DNA of 64,000 nucleotides from Rhodococcus pseudokoreensis (GTDB lineage: Bacteria; Actinomycetota; Actinomycetes; Mycobacteriales; Mycobacteriaceae), in the NCBI RefSeq assembly GCF_017068395.1, contig NZ_CP070619.1, positions 4,278,001-4,342,000 on the forward strand, given 5' to 3'. The notes beneath the pieces were generated by a model. That model did no database searches, was not told where the DNA came from, and saw nothing but the letters and a program-made list of their open reading frames with translations. Positions 1-12,934 of the stretch are shown here, piece after piece. Made by a program: the position numbers and the translations under genes. The first letter of the stretch is position 1, and each line of letters opens with the position of its first letter.

Positions 1-42
1 CTCGACCCGGACCTTCCCCTACCGGCCCCCGGCGACCTCCGC

Positions 43-86
43 ACGTGAGTGGGAAAGCGTCCCGGAACACACTTTGCCGCTCACGT
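43..86. terminator. Terminator-like hairpin after the thioesterase gene
   Basis: Arms ACGTGAG (43-49) and CTCACGT (80-86) pair, then AAAG (54-57) pairs with CTTT (72-75), with mismatched positions between. The hairpin overlaps the stop codon of the minus-strand thioesterase gene. No clear T-run is seen, so it could equally be a dispersed stem-loop repeat. Confidence 0.45.
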
Positions 87-530
87 ACGGGACCAGCGGG
101 CCAGGTACTCGCGCTCGGTGGCGGTGATGCGGCGTAGCCGCTGGGCGTCGACATCCGCGACGGCCATCTGCGTGGTCGCGGTGACGGCCGGCGGGTCGGT
201 GATCGGGGTACGCGCGCCGCGGACCTCGTAGCCGATGGTGAAGTCGACGGCCCGGTGCTTCGCGATCCACATCGTGACCCGGAGCGGGCTGTCGGAATGC
301 CGCAACTGTCCCCGGTACCGCACGTGGATGTCGGCGATGAACGCGCTCGTGATGAGCGACGAGTTCTCGCTGCCCTCGCTGAGCAGCCAGTCGATCCGGG
401 CCTCTTCGAGCAACGTCACCATCCGTGCATGGTTGATGTGCTGAAAGGCGTCCATGTCGGACCACCGGACGGTCACGAAGGCGTCGTAGCCGACGACGGC
501 GGCAGGGGAGTCGGTCACGATGGACATCAT
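81..530 (-). CDS. Acyl-CoA thioesterase (hotdog fold, 4HBT type)
   Basis: A protein of 149 residues, the normal size for a single-hotdog thioesterase hydrolysing acyl-CoA to free acid and CoA in the cytoplasm. Near the N-terminus it has VRWSDMDAFQHINHARM, the 4HBT-type segment with the usual Asp and H-x-N, followed by a helix rich in Glu and Ile (LLEEARIDWL). Two ATG codons lie side by side at 530 and 527; a GGCAGGGG stretch just upstream does not decide between them. It follows the cutinase gene by 22 bases on the same strand, so the two may share a transcript. The exact acyl substrate cannot be told. Confidence 0.8.
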   Translation of the reverse strand: MMSIVTDSPAAVVGYDAFVTVRWSDMDAFQHINHARMVTLLEEARIDWLLSEGSENSSLITSAFIADIHVRYRGQLRHSDSPLRVTMWIAKHRAVDFTIGYEVRGARTPITDPPAVTATTQMAVADVDAQRLRRITATEREYLARWSRT

Positions 531-552
531 CCCCTGCCGCCGTCGGCGGAAC

Positions 553-1473
553 TCACGCGATGTCGCGCAACCAGTTCTTCAGCCACGTGGTGGCCGGCGT
601 ACCCGAACCGTCGACCGCGTAGCTGGTGTAGTCCTGGTGGGCCTGCGACTTGTAGAACTGCTCCAGTTCGTCGATCCGCTTCTCGTTGTGCTGCTCGTCC
701 AGCTGAGCCATCAGCGCGGGCACACCGCCGACCGCGAGGATGTCGTTCCAGATCGCCAGCGCTTCCTGCTGGTAGCGGCCGAACAGGTTCGGCGTCGGAT
801 CCGACGTCTGCGCGAGGAACCCGGCGAGCCGCGTCACGAAGTCTTCCTTCGGCGTGGAGCAGTACAGGTCGCCGTACGCGCAGAAGGTGCGCGTGTTCTG
901 GCTGACCCAGCCGAAGCCGCCGATGCGGGGACCACCGGCACCGCTGCCTGCGACGGCGGGGCCGACGAGGGCGTCGGTCGGCGACCGCCGCGGATCGGAG
1001 ACGAGTCCGACGGCCGCGATCTTGTCGGCTGGGACGACACCGAGGCCGGTGCCGATCTCCGAGGCGAGATCACCCGCGGCGTCGGCGCCCTGGCTGTAGC
1101 CGATGATCGACAGCTTGGTGTCGGGGCACTGCTGCGCCATCGACGACAGCATGCCCTTGGCGTTGGTGACCGCCTGCGCCTTCGAGCGCCCGTACACCTC
1201 GGACTCCCACGGGAAGGCCGTTGCAGCGTACGTGACGTAGTCGGTGCGGATCGACGACGGCAGACCGTTCGTCACCGCGGACAGCAGACCCGGCGTGGGC
1301 CGGACGTTGTCCTTGGTGGACGTTTCCCACGTCCCCGGAATCGCGACCACGTACAGGCTCGGGCAGGGGTCCGCATTCGCTACTGCGCTCGTACCCACCA
1401 CCCCCGACGCCACCGGGATGGCCGCGGCAGCGGCCACTGCGGTCAAGAATGCGATAACCCGTCTCATTGCCAT
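553..1473 (-). CDS. Secreted cutinase-family hydrolase (cutinase-like / culp)
   Basis: A 306-residue exported serine esterase of the cutinase family, members of which cleave lipid or polyester esters outside the cell. The start chosen is the ATG at 1473, giving M-A-M-R-R and a hydrophobic signal peptide of about 33 residues ending in Ala-x-Ala. The nucleophile motif GYSQGA lies near residue 120 and the second family motif C-x3-D-x2-C (CAYGDLYC) near residue 205; a His follows near the C-terminus (SQAHQDY). Cysteines at the start of the mature chain (ADPCPS) and before the nucleophile (QQCPD) fit the usual disulfide. A GGGGAGAA ribosome site sits about 14 bases upstream, rather far, so ATG 1467 remains possible. 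Confidence 0.85.
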   Translation of the reverse strand: MAMRRVIAFLTAVAAAAAIPVASGVVGTSAVANADPCPSLYVVAIPGTWETSTKDNVRPTPGLLSAVTNGLPSSIRTDYVTYAATAFPWESEVYGRSKAQAVTNAKGMLSSMAQQCPDTKLSIIGYSQGADAAGDLASEIGTGLGVVPADKIAAVGLVSDPRRSPTDALVGPAVAGSGAGGPRIGGFGWVSQNTRTFCAYGDLYCSTPKEDFVTRLAGFLAQTSDPTPNLFGRYQQEALAIWNDILAVGGVPALMAQLDEQHNEKRIDELEQFYKSQAHQDYTSYAVDGSGTPATTWLKNWLRDIA

Positions 1474-1549
1474 GGCATCAACCTGTTCTCCCCTTCGCCG
1501 TCCAGCAGACGGGATGCTGCCAGGACGACGTGACCTAAAGATGCACGAT

Positions 1550-1568
1550 CGGTAAATGAACGTTACCG
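1550..1568. promoter_or_regulatory. Small dyad upstream of the cutinase gene
   Basis: CGGTAA and TTACCG arms separated by 7 bases lie in the gap between gltD and the cutinase gene. Two copies of ACGTGACCT (near 1529 and 1574) bracket it. This could be an operator for the cutinase promoter; no regulator is identified. Confidence 0.25.
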
Positions 1569-1598
1569 ACCGAACGTGACCTCCGCACGATAAACCGA

Positions 1599-1626
1599 CA
1601 CCCCGGTAGGAAAACCTACCGGGGTG
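1599..1626. terminator. Terminator hairpin of the glt operon
   Basis: A perfect 12-bp stem CACCCCGGTAGG / CCTACCGGGGTG with an AAAA loop sits 22 bases beyond the gltD stop. On the minus strand it is followed by a weak T-rich stretch (GGTTTAT). It separates gltBD from the cutinase gene. Confidence 0.75.
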
Positions 1627-1648
1627 CGGATTGAACTGGCGGTTACAG

Positions 1649-3092
1649 CTACCGCTGCGGGGCGGTGGTGGTCTCGATCGGAGACGGCAGCGACGTCTTG
1701 CCCTCGAGGTACGCATCGACCGCTGCGGCCGCGGAGCGACCCTCGGCGATGGCCCACACGATCAGCGACTGTCCGCGTCCCATGTCGCCGGCCACGAAGA
1801 CGCCGTCGACGTTGGTGGCCCACTTCGCGGAGCGGGCGACGTTGCCGCGCTCGTTGAGGTCGACGCCGAGATCGGTGAGCAGGCCCGGCTTCTCGGGTCC
1901 GGTGAAGCCCATCGCCAGCAGGACGAGGTCGGCCTCGAGCTCGAAGTCCGAGCCCTCGACCTTCTCGAAGCGACCCGACTTCATCTCGACCTCGTGGGCC
2001 TTCAGCGCGGTCACCTTGCCGTCGGCACCGACGAACCGTTCGGTGTTCACGGAGAAGAGGCGTTCGCCGCCTTCCTCGTGAGCGGACGCGACGCGGTACA
2101 TCAACGGGTACGTCGGCCATGGGGTGTGCTCGGCGCGGGTCTCGGGCGGTCTCGGCATGATCTCGAACTGGTAAACGCTCTCGGCACCCTGACGGTGCGA
2201 GGTGCCCAGGCAGTCCGCGCCGGTGTCGCCGCCACCGATGATGACGACCTTCTTGCCCTCCGCGGTGATGGTCGGCTGCTCCAGATCGCCGAGCTGCACG
2301 CGGTTGGCGATCGGCAGGAACTCCATCGCCTGGTGGATGCCGTCCAGCTCGCGGCCGGGGATCGGCAGGTCGCGGGCCTCGGTGGCACCGCCGGCCAGGA
2401 CCACGGCGTCGAACTGCTCGCGCAGTGCGTCCGCCGTGATGTCGACACCCACGTTGACACCCGTCTTGAAGACGGTGCCCTCGGAGTTCATCTGGTCGAG
2501 ACGGCGGTCGATGTGCCGCTTCTCCATCTTGAACTCGGGGATGCCGTACCGGAGGAGCCCGCCGATGCGGTCGGCCCGCTCGAACACGGTGACCATGTGC
2601 CCGGCGCGCGTCAGCTGCTGCGCTGCAGCGAGACCCGCGGGTCCGGAACCGACGACGGCGACCTTCTTGCCCGTCGAACGCGTCGGGTGCACCGGCTTGA
2701 CCCAGCCCTCGTCGAAGGCGCGGTCGATGAGCTCGACCTCGACCTGCTTGATGGTGACGGGGTCCTGGTTGATGCCCAGGACGCACGACGCCTCACAGGG
2801 TGCGGGGCACAGCCGCCCGGTGAACTCCGGGAAGTTGTTGGTCGCGTGCAGGCGCTCGATGCCGTCGTGCCACCGGTCCTTGTACACCAGGTCGTTCCAC
2901 TCGGGAATCAGGTTCCCCAGCGGACAACCGTTGTGGCAGAACGGGATACCGCAGTCCATGCACCGGCTGGCCTGAGTCTTCAGGGTGTCCGACGAGAATT
3001 CCTCGTAGACCTCGTTCCAGTCGAGCAGGCGCAACGGCACCGGCCTGCGAACCGGAAGTTCGCGTGACGTGTGCTTCAGGAAGCCGCTTGGA

Positions 3093-3100
<8 letters not shown>
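1649..3100 (-). CDS. gltD: Glutamate synthase (NADPH), small subunit
   Basis: A 483-residue beta subunit that passes electrons from NADPH through FAD and iron-sulfur clusters to the large subunit for glutamate synthesis from glutamine and 2-oxoglutarate. The N-terminus has two cysteine clusters ([13 protein letters not shown] near residue 42 and CPAPCEASC near 95) for [4Fe-4S] centres. An FAD-binding [13 protein letters not shown] follows near residue 150 and an NADPH-binding [11 protein letters not shown] near 290; the GDMGRGQSL motif near the C-terminus closes the FAD site. Its ATG overlaps the end of gltB by 8 bases, indicating coupled translation. Length and motifs are normal for the family. 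Confidence 0.97.
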
Positions 3101-7691
<4,591 letters not shown>

Positions 7692-7997
7692 ACCTAGCCT
7701 TCGTATGCCAAAAGATGCACCGACGACCAGCAGCGCTGATGGCCATCAACTTGCAATGCAGGTGCCGTCACGACGTGCTCGGCACCACCGATCGGCTATC
7801 GCCCTTTTGCAGCACGCTGGGTGTGGTCCTCGCACCAGGCGACGTGGCTTTTCGGTCGGGTCGGACTTTCGTGGGTCCAACGTGTAACGAAAACGATAAT
7901 TCAGAACCCCTGACGAAACACAACTTAGGTTGGCCTATTAACCCTCTGAACTGGGCATTGTCGAGGGCGGACCTCGTCCGACTGCACTGAGTACATG
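7692..7997. other. Intergenic region with the gltB promoter
   Basis: No gene is seen in these 306 bases. They are AT-richer near 7885-7960 and contain GTAAC-n6-GATAA (from 7883), loosely like half of an actinobacterial GlnR site, and TTAGGTT near 7926, loosely like half an IdeR box. Neither match is good enough to call. The promoter for gltB on the minus strand must lie here; the TetR gene ends at its right edge. Confidence 0.4.
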
Positions 7998-8546
7998 TTA
8001 AGTGAGCGCGCGGAGGACCGCTGTAATTCCCGCAGTCGGATCGAAATCGAGATCCGGGACGGTCAGTTGATGAAGGATCAGACCGTCCAGGTAGTCGGTG
8101 ATCACGACGGCGTCCGAGGCGGGATTCTTCGAACCCACACGTTCCAGCATGTCCGCACCCCATTCCACGAGGGCGCGCCGGGCCGATCCGATCTTCGCGT
8201 CGAGCCCCGGCGTGACGGAGGCCTCGACGAACAGCGAGTAGCGCGCGCTCGTGCGGACCCGGTCCGGACCGGTGGAAAATCTCACAAAGGCGACCAGCGC
8301 AGCGATCAGCGCGTCCGTGCTGTCGGGTCGGAGGTGCGCGAACTTCTCCCAGTCCTCCCGGTCACGTTCGACGAGCCGTGTGACGATCCCCTCGAGCAGC
8401 GTGCCCCGGCTGCGGAAGTAGTTGGACGTGGACCCTTGCGGCATTCCGGCCCGCTCGTCGACGCCGCGGTGCGTGAGGGCCCGGACCCCCTTCGTGCCGA
8501 GAAGCGCGATGGCGGCGTCGAGCACCTGCTCCCGTTTGTCTGCCAT
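7998..8546 (-). CDS. TetR-family transcriptional regulator
   Basis: A 182-residue regulator. The N-terminal 50 residues form the TetR helix-turn-helix (LDAAIALLGTKGVRALTHRGV then MPQGSTSNYFRSR, the recognition helix and tyrosine motif). The rest is a divergent ligand-binding domain. It is divergently placed against an FAD monooxygenase gene, with two short dyads in the 55-base gap, one lying just upstream of its own start. It most likely represses both itself and the monooxygenase until an inducer binds; that is inference from layout. The ligand is unknown. Confidence 0.88.
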   Translation of the reverse strand: MADKREQVLDAAIALLGTKGVRALTHRGVDERAGMPQGSTSNYFRSRGTLLEGIVTRLVERDREDWEKFAHLRPDSTDALIAALVAFVRFSTGPDRVRTSARYSLFVEASVTPGLDAKIGSARRALVEWGADMLERVGSKNPASDAVVITDYLDGLILHQLTVPDLDFDPTAGITAVLRALT

Positions 8547-8555
8547 AACACCGAC

Positions 8556-8569
8556 ACTACATCGGTAGT
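8556..8569. promoter_or_regulatory. Putative TetR operator 1
   Basis: ACTAC-atcg-GTAGT, a 14-bp dyad 10 bases upstream of the TetR start codon. It is one of two matching sites whose left ends are exactly 20 bases apart. Confidence 0.65.
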
Positions 8570-8575
8570 AAATTC

Positions 8576-8589
8576 ACTACACCCGTAGT
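8576..8589. promoter_or_regulatory. Putative TetR operator 2
   Basis: ACTAC-accc-GTAGT, a second 14-bp dyad with the same arms as operator 1, ending 12 bases before the monooxygenase ATG. The two sites are about two helical turns apart, so two dimers could bind the same face. Confidence 0.65.
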
Positions 8590-8601
8590 ACCGTGGTATT
8601 C

Positions 8602-9624
8602 ATGACGCACTCCGCAGCAGTCCTCGGCGGTGGCATCGGCGGACTCGCCGTCGCCCGCTACCTGCACCGCGCCGGCTGGCACGTCGACGTCTTCGAGCGT
8701 GCCGACGCCCTGCCCACGTCGGGCACCGCGCTCGGCATGTGGCCGCAGGCCCTCGACGCGCTGGACGCGATCGGCGCGGGCGACCGGGTCCGCACCCTGG
8801 GGTCACCCCAGCACCGCGGCTCGCTCCTGCGCCCCGACGGATCCGTGATCGGCACCATCGACAACCGCGACCGCACCGCCTACCTGCTGTCGCGGCCCGC
8901 CCTGCTGGCGACGCTCGCCGAGACGCTGCCCGACAGCATGATCTCGTTCGGCACCCCCGCTCCCGCCCTCGACGCGCTGACTGACCGCGACGTCGTGATC
9001 GGCGCGGACGGTCTGCGCAGCCCGACCCGCACGCAACTGTTCGGCGACAAATTCGAGCCACGGTATGTAGGAGCCACCGCCTGGCGCGGCTGGGTGCCCG
9101 GACATCGCGACACCGTCAGCGAAACCTGGGACGCAGACGCACTTTTCGGCATCACCCCGCGCGACGGCGACCTCGTCAACTGGTTCGCGTGCATCCGCAC
9201 CGACGCCGGGCACCCCGGCGGCCTCGACTTCCTCCGGTCCCGGTTCGGGGGCTGGCACGCCGACGTCCGGGCCGTCCTGGAGGCCGCCACCCCCGACGCG
9301 ATGCTCCACCACGACCTGTACGAGTCACCGGCCCTCGCGTCGTACGTGTCGGGCACCACGGCGCTGCTCGGCGACGCCGCCCACGCGATGGCGCCGAACC
9401 TCGGCCGCGGCGCGTGCGAAGCCCTCGTCGACGCCGTCACACTCGGCCGATTCCTGACCGCCGACACCGACATTCAGACGGCGCTGCGCCGCTACGACCG
9501 CACGCGTCGGCCCGCCACCCGGCGGCTGGTGCGCGGATCGCGCGCCATGTCCGCCGTCGCGATGACCGGCCGTCTCCGCCCGCTGCGCGATCTGACGGTG
9601 AAGCTGGCCGCGGGCCTGGCCTGA
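8602..9624 (+). CDS. FAD-dependent monooxygenase
   Basis: A 340-residue flavoprotein of the group A aromatic hydroxylase type, which uses NAD(P)H and oxygen to hydroxylate a small molecule. The N-terminal Rossmann motif GGGIGGLAVARYL binds ADP of FAD; the DG motif appears as IGADGLRSPTR near residue 135 and the GD motif as LLGDAAHAMAPNLGRGACEAL near residue 257. All three family fingerprints are intact. The ATG at 8602 is preferred over the GTG at 8593 because it starts directly on the conserved fold, but no strong ribosome site is visible and the mRNA may be nearly leaderless. Control by the divergent TetR protein is likely. Substrate unknown; inactivation of an antibiotic is one possibility for this family. 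Confidence 0.88.
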   Translation: MTHSAAVLGGGIGGLAVARYLHRAGWHVDVFERADALPTSGTALGMWPQALDALDAIGAGDRVRTLGSPQHRGSLLRPDGSVIGTIDNRDRTAYLLSRPALLATLAETLPDSMISFGTPAPALDALTDRDVVIGADGLRSPTRTQLFGDKFEPRYVGATAWRGWVPGHRDTVSETWDADALFGITPRDGDLVNWFACIRTDAGHPGGLDFLRSRFGGWHADVRAVLEAATPDAMLHHDLYESPALASYVSGTTALLGDAAHAMAPNLGRGACEALVDAVTLGRFLTADTDIQTALRRYDRTRRPATRRLVRGSRAMSAVAMTGRLRPLRDLTVKLAAGLA

Positions 9625-9913
9625 CCGGAATCCGGGGGCGCGGGAACGGTTGCCCGTCTGGTACTTTGCCGCGGTAGGGGGAAGAGAAAGAACCGGGGGC
9701 GGTCATGGGGGCGATGAACGACGGCTGCGGCAGTGCGCCGGCAGCACGGACGGATCTCATCGGGGAAACAACACATCCACCGTGTCGGTGGAGGCATTCT
9801 GCTGTGCTCGCTTCCCTCTTTCGGTGCCTCTGATCTGCATCTCTCGTGCGTTTGCTTCGTCAGCACCAGTCCGTTCGATCAACCATGTCCGTTCGACTTC
9901 AGGAGTCAAAGAC

Positions 9914-10795
9914 TTGAGAATCCGCATGCACGCTCTGGCCGCCGCGATCTCGGTGTCCGCCGCCGCACTGCTCGGGGCCGCGGCCGCACACGCCGCTCCG
10001 GCCACCACCCCGCCGTCGACGTCGCAGCCGGGCGTCACCGACCCCTCGGCGGCGCCCACCACGTCGCAGCCCGGCGTGACGGTCCCGTCCACGCCGCCGA
10101 GCACGTCCCAGCCGGGTGTCACCGACCCGGCGGCCCCGACCACGACGACACCCGCTCCCCCGCAGGCGCCGCTGGCCGTCCCGGGCGCCGAGACGGCCGC
10201 ACCCGCCGCACCCGATCTGGCGAAGGACGAGGCTCCGGCGGAACCGGCACCCGCGGCGCAGTCCGTGCCCGCCGAGCAGGCCGCCCAGCCCGCGACCGTG
10301 TGGATCGACCCCGACGACATGCCGAAGTCGCACCAGGCACCCGTCGCCCCCGCCCTGCCCGTGCCGAAGCCGGTGGTCGAGGTGAATGCGGCCGCCGACA
10401 CGCTGGTCGGTGCGGTGCCGGTGGCCGTCAACGGCCGCCAGTACGGCAACCCCGAGGGGTACGTCGGGACCATCGGCTGGCGCGTCGGTGACGCCACCGG
10501 AACCGCGGGCATCGCCGTCGACCCGTCCTCGCCGACCGCCGCCACCGTCTCCGCGTTCTCGGCCGACTCCAACGCCGAGCACCCGACGAACTGGTCGGCA
10601 CCCGTCGACGTCACACCCGTCGCCGCCGCGATCGCGGACGCCGCCGTCCGGTACCCGGCGTTCGGGCAGCTGGTGCAGACGATCGCGTCCCTGCCCGCAC
10701 CGCAGCTCCCGCAGCTGCAGTCGACCGACAGCGGTCCGGCGACCACCACCATCGGCGGCGTGAACGTGCGCAGCCAGGCGACGCTGCACGTGTGA
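9914..10795 (+). CDS. Secreted Pro/Thr/Ala-rich protein
   Basis: A 293-residue protein starting at TTG 9914, chosen because AGGAG lies 8 bases upstream; ATG 9926 is the alternative. It has a signal peptide of about 30 residues ending AAAHA-AP. The mature part opens with three copies of a TSQPGVT repeat separated by Pro/Ser/Ala spacers, continues through an Ala/Pro-rich linker, and ends in a folded domain of about 140 residues beginning near NGRQYGNPEG. No enzyme motif is recognised; a cell-wall-associated role is only a guess. A 19-bp hairpin follows the stop directly, and two further genes continue in the same direction. Confidence 0.75.
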   Translation: MRIRMHALAAAISVSAAALLGAAAAHAAPATTPPSTSQPGVTDPSAAPTTSQPGVTVPSTPPSTSQPGVTDPAAPTTTTPAPPQAPLAVPGAETAAPAAPDLAKDEAPAEPAPAAQSVPAEQAAQPATVWIDPDDMPKSHQAPVAPALPVPKPVVEVNAAADTLVGAVPVAVNGRQYGNPEGYVGTIGWRVGDATGTAGIAVDPSSPTAATVSAFSADSNAEHPTNWSAPVDVTPVAAAIADAAVRYPAFGQLVQTIASLPAPQLPQLQSTDSGPATTTIGGVNVRSQATLHV

Positions 10796-10799
10796 TCCG

Positions 10800-10846
10800 A
10801 TTCCCCCGCGCGGAGCCCGTCAGGGGTGGGCTCCGCGCGGGGGAAT
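10800..10846. terminator. Perfect 19-bp stem-loop between two genes
   Basis: Left arm 10800-10818 and right arm 10828-10846 pair perfectly (ATTCCCCCGCGCGGAGCCC and its complement) around a 9-base loop. It lies 5 bases after the secreted protein's stop and 8 bases before the ribosome site of the next gene. There is no T-run, so it could stop transcription or protect the upstream mRNA end. Confidence 0.7.
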
Positions 10847-10866
10847 GAGGTGTGGAGGATTCAACT

Positions 10867-11544
10867 GTGACAGAACCGCCGAACAGGGCACCCCTCGACC
10901 GCTTCTCACACTGGTACCCGCCCTTCCCGTCGGCCGCGGCACCGACGGTTCCCGTCGTGGAGCCCGAACCCGAACAGCTGCCCCCTCCCCCCGCACCGAC
11001 ATGGCTGACGCCGGGCGACGAACCCGATCCCACCCCGCCCGTCCGGGACGGTCGCGGCAAGCGGAAACTCGCGGTCTCCGGAGCCGCCGCCGCGGTGGTC
11101 GCCGTCGTCGTCGGTGTGGTCGCCGTGTTCACCTCGACTTCCGGTGACGCGAGCGGAAACCCGGTCGCCGCAGGTTGGTGCGCCGCATCCCGCGACGGTG
11201 CGACGGTCGTCGGCAACGGTCCCGGCGGGACCACCGACGGCGTCGCCGCGATCCTGGCCTTCGACCACGCCTACTACGTCGAACGAAGCGGCGCGAAGGC
11301 CCGCGAGGTGGTCGCCCCCGACGCGCCCCTGGGGTCCGCCGAGACCATCCAGGGCGGCATCGACTCGCTGCTGCCCGAAGGCACCGAGCACTGCCTCGCC
11401 ATCACCGAAACCGAACCCGGCCACTACGCGGTGACGCTGTCGGAACTGCGACCGGACGGGTCGACGAAACGGTACGAGCAGGTCGTCACCACCGCGGACC
11501 GCGACGGTCGCACGTACATCACATCCATTGGAGACGCGAAGTGA
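10867..11544 (+). CDS. Single-pass membrane protein with Pro-rich N-terminus
   Basis: A 225-residue protein starting at GTG 10867, with GGAGG exactly 8 bases upstream (GTG 10852 in the same frame lies before that site). About 60 cytoplasmic residues rich in Pro are followed by a transmembrane helix (residues about 67-90, Ala/Val-rich) and an external domain of about 130 residues carrying two cysteines (AGWCAASRDG and EHCLAITE) that could form a disulfide. Its stop overlaps the start of the next gene (GTGA), so the two are translationally coupled. The pairing with a ParA/MinD-like protein suggests a cell-envelope or export complex, but no family is recognised with confidence. Confidence 0.75.
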   Translation: MTEPPNRAPLDRFSHWYPPFPSAAAPTVPVVEPEPEQLPPPPAPTWLTPGDEPDPTPPVRDGRGKRKLAVSGAAAAVVAVVVGVVAVFTSTSGDASGNPVAAGWCAASRDGATVVGNGPGGTTDGVAAILAFDHAYYVERSGAKAREVVAPDAPLGSAETIQGGIDSLLPEGTEHCLAITETEPGHYAVTLSELRPDGSTKRYEQVVTTADRDGRTYITSIGDAK

Positions 11545-12317
11545 CCGACCAACTGCAGCAAGCACTTCCGGTGTCGACCCTGGTTCTCGGGGCGTGCGGA
11601 GGAGCAGGTGCCACCACGACGGCGCTGGGGCTCGCCAACACCGAGGCGGCACGCGGCGGCGCCGTCGTCGCCGTCGATGCGACCCCCGCGGGCGGCGATG
11701 TCGCCGAACGCGGGGCCGACGCCGTGCTGTCCGTGAGCGGCCTCGAGCAGCTGGTGGCGTCCGCGGTCGCAAGCCCCGTCGCGGACGACGTGTTCGACGG
11801 ATATTGCTCCCGCACCAGCGCCGGGACCCGCATCCTGAACCGCATCGGGAACCAGACCGCGTCGGACCGTGAATTCCACACTCTCACAAGCTCACTGCGC
11901 GCCCGCCAGGTCAGCGCCGTCCACGACCTCGGCCACCGGCTGCGTGCCGCGTACCTCGCGCCGCTGCTGACCACACCCACCCCCATCGTCCTCGTCGTCC
12001 CGTGCCGCGCCGACGCGTTCAACCGCCTCCGCTCCGCACTGCAGTCGATCGGTGACACCCTCGGCGAACCCGGACTGGCCCGCACCGTCGTCACCGTCTC
12101 GAACCAGGACGCCACCGGCTGGCAGGTGGACCTCGACCTCCTCCGCGAATACCTGGGCGGACAGGTGTGGGGCGTCCAAACCATCCCTTACGACGAACAC
12201 CTCGGCATGGGAATCGTCATCGAACACGCCAAGCTCGCACCCGAAACCCGGGCGGCGTACCAACGCCTCGCCGCCGCCGCATCGGCCGTCGCCGAAGGTC
12301 GTGCGGAACGGGTCTGA
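11541..12317 (+). CDS. ParA/MinD-like protein with altered P-loop
   Basis: A 258-residue protein with the fold signature of ParA/MinD (SIMIBI) ATPases: an N-terminal strand, then ACGGAGATTTALGLA where the deviant Walker A K-G-G-x-G-K-T-T is expected, then VVAVDATPAGGDVAE where the D-x-D-P-Q region is expected, and a later hydrophobic strand IVLVVPCRADAF. Both signature lysines are absent (Cys and Ala instead), so it may bind nucleotide weakly or not hydrolyse it. The GTG start overlaps the stop of the upstream membrane protein, indicating a shared complex. It could be a degenerate partner of a secretion or envelope system; this is inference. Confidence 0.75.
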   Translation: MTDQLQQALPVSTLVLGACGGAGATTTALGLANTEAARGGAVVAVDATPAGGDVAERGADAVLSVSGLEQLVASAVASPVADDVFDGYCSRTSAGTRILNRIGNQTASDREFHTLTSSLRARQVSAVHDLGHRLRAAYLAPLLTTPTPIVLVVPCRADAFNRLRSALQSIGDTLGEPGLARTVVTVSNQDATGWQVDLDLLREYLGGQVWGVQTIPYDEHLGMGIVIEHAKLAPETRAAYQRLAAAASAVAEGRAERV

Positions 12318-12377
12318 GCCCGGCACGTCCAGTACCCTTCCGGGCCGGGAGGACATTCGACAACAAGGAGCTGTTAG

Positions 12378-12674
12378 TTGAGGTACCTCAGACTGTCAGC
12401 CGACTACATGAATCCATCGTTGATCGACCAAATAGGTGGATCAATTAGCCCCTCAGAACTGAATCTGTCGGCGGAATTACAGAGCGTGATTGCTGAGTGG
12501 AATTGCGCCTACCAGCCGATTATTCCGTTGGACATGACGGAACGGTCAGACGACGAATGGAGATCCACCATCCACAGATTGGATACTCGGGGCCTCTATC
12601 TCGCGCAAATGATCGCCGATGAATTGGCCGATGAAGCGAAGGTCGAATACTACAGCGAAGGCCTGCTGGGATGA
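12378..12674 (+). CDS. Small protein of unknown function (immunity-type)
   Basis: A 98-residue acidic protein. TTG 12378 is the start because AAGGAG lies 7 bases upstream. No signal peptide or membrane segment; it looks cytoplasmic. It is the first of a run of small, AT-richer genes with 4-base overlaps, a layout typical of immunity genes of polymorphic toxin systems. I do not recognise the family, and the immunity idea rests on context only. Confidence 0.65.
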   Translation: MRYLRLSADYMNPSLIDQIGGSISPSELNLSAELQSVIAEWNCAYQPIIPLDMTERSDDEWRSTIHRLDTRGLYLAQMIADELADEAKVEYYSEGLLG

Positions 12675-12934
12675 AATTCAGCGACACACTGGTATCGACG
12701 ATATTCCGTTATTCGATCGGAATCGAGGAAGACTCCGGCCAGCACTACCTGTCGTTCCCCGTGAGCAATGGCATGGTGGACTATGAAGAGCATTACAAGA
12801 TCGATGTCGAGAGCTACCACCAGTTTCTGTCGGACACCGCGTCTGCGGTCGCATTTGCAGACGAATGTCGGGACCGGAAGAGGGATGACTTACTCATACT
12901 GAAGCCCGGAAGGTTTCGGGGAATCCCGAGTTGA
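12671..12934 (+). CDS. Small protein of unknown function (immunity-type)
   Basis: An 87-residue cytoplasmic protein, beginning at an ATG that overlaps the previous stop by 4 bases (ATGA). It has a compact alpha/beta look: an FRYSIGIEEDSG-type strand pair, a VDYEEHYKID motif, and a C-terminal LLILKPGRFRGIPS tail. Similar-looking short proteins are often found beside toxin genes in actinobacteria, from memory; no named family is assigned. The stop overlaps the next start (TTGA). Confidence 0.65.
   Translation: MKFSDTLVSTIFRYSIGIEEDSGQHYLSFPVSNGMVDYEEHYKIDVESYHQFLSDTASAVAFADECRDRKRDDLLILKPGRFRGIPS

Noticed and set aside
7883..7940. GlnR-like and IdeR-like sequences upstream of gltB
   Set aside because: Each matches only about half of the consensus (11 of 19 for the iron box), which is not better than chance in an AT-richer gap.
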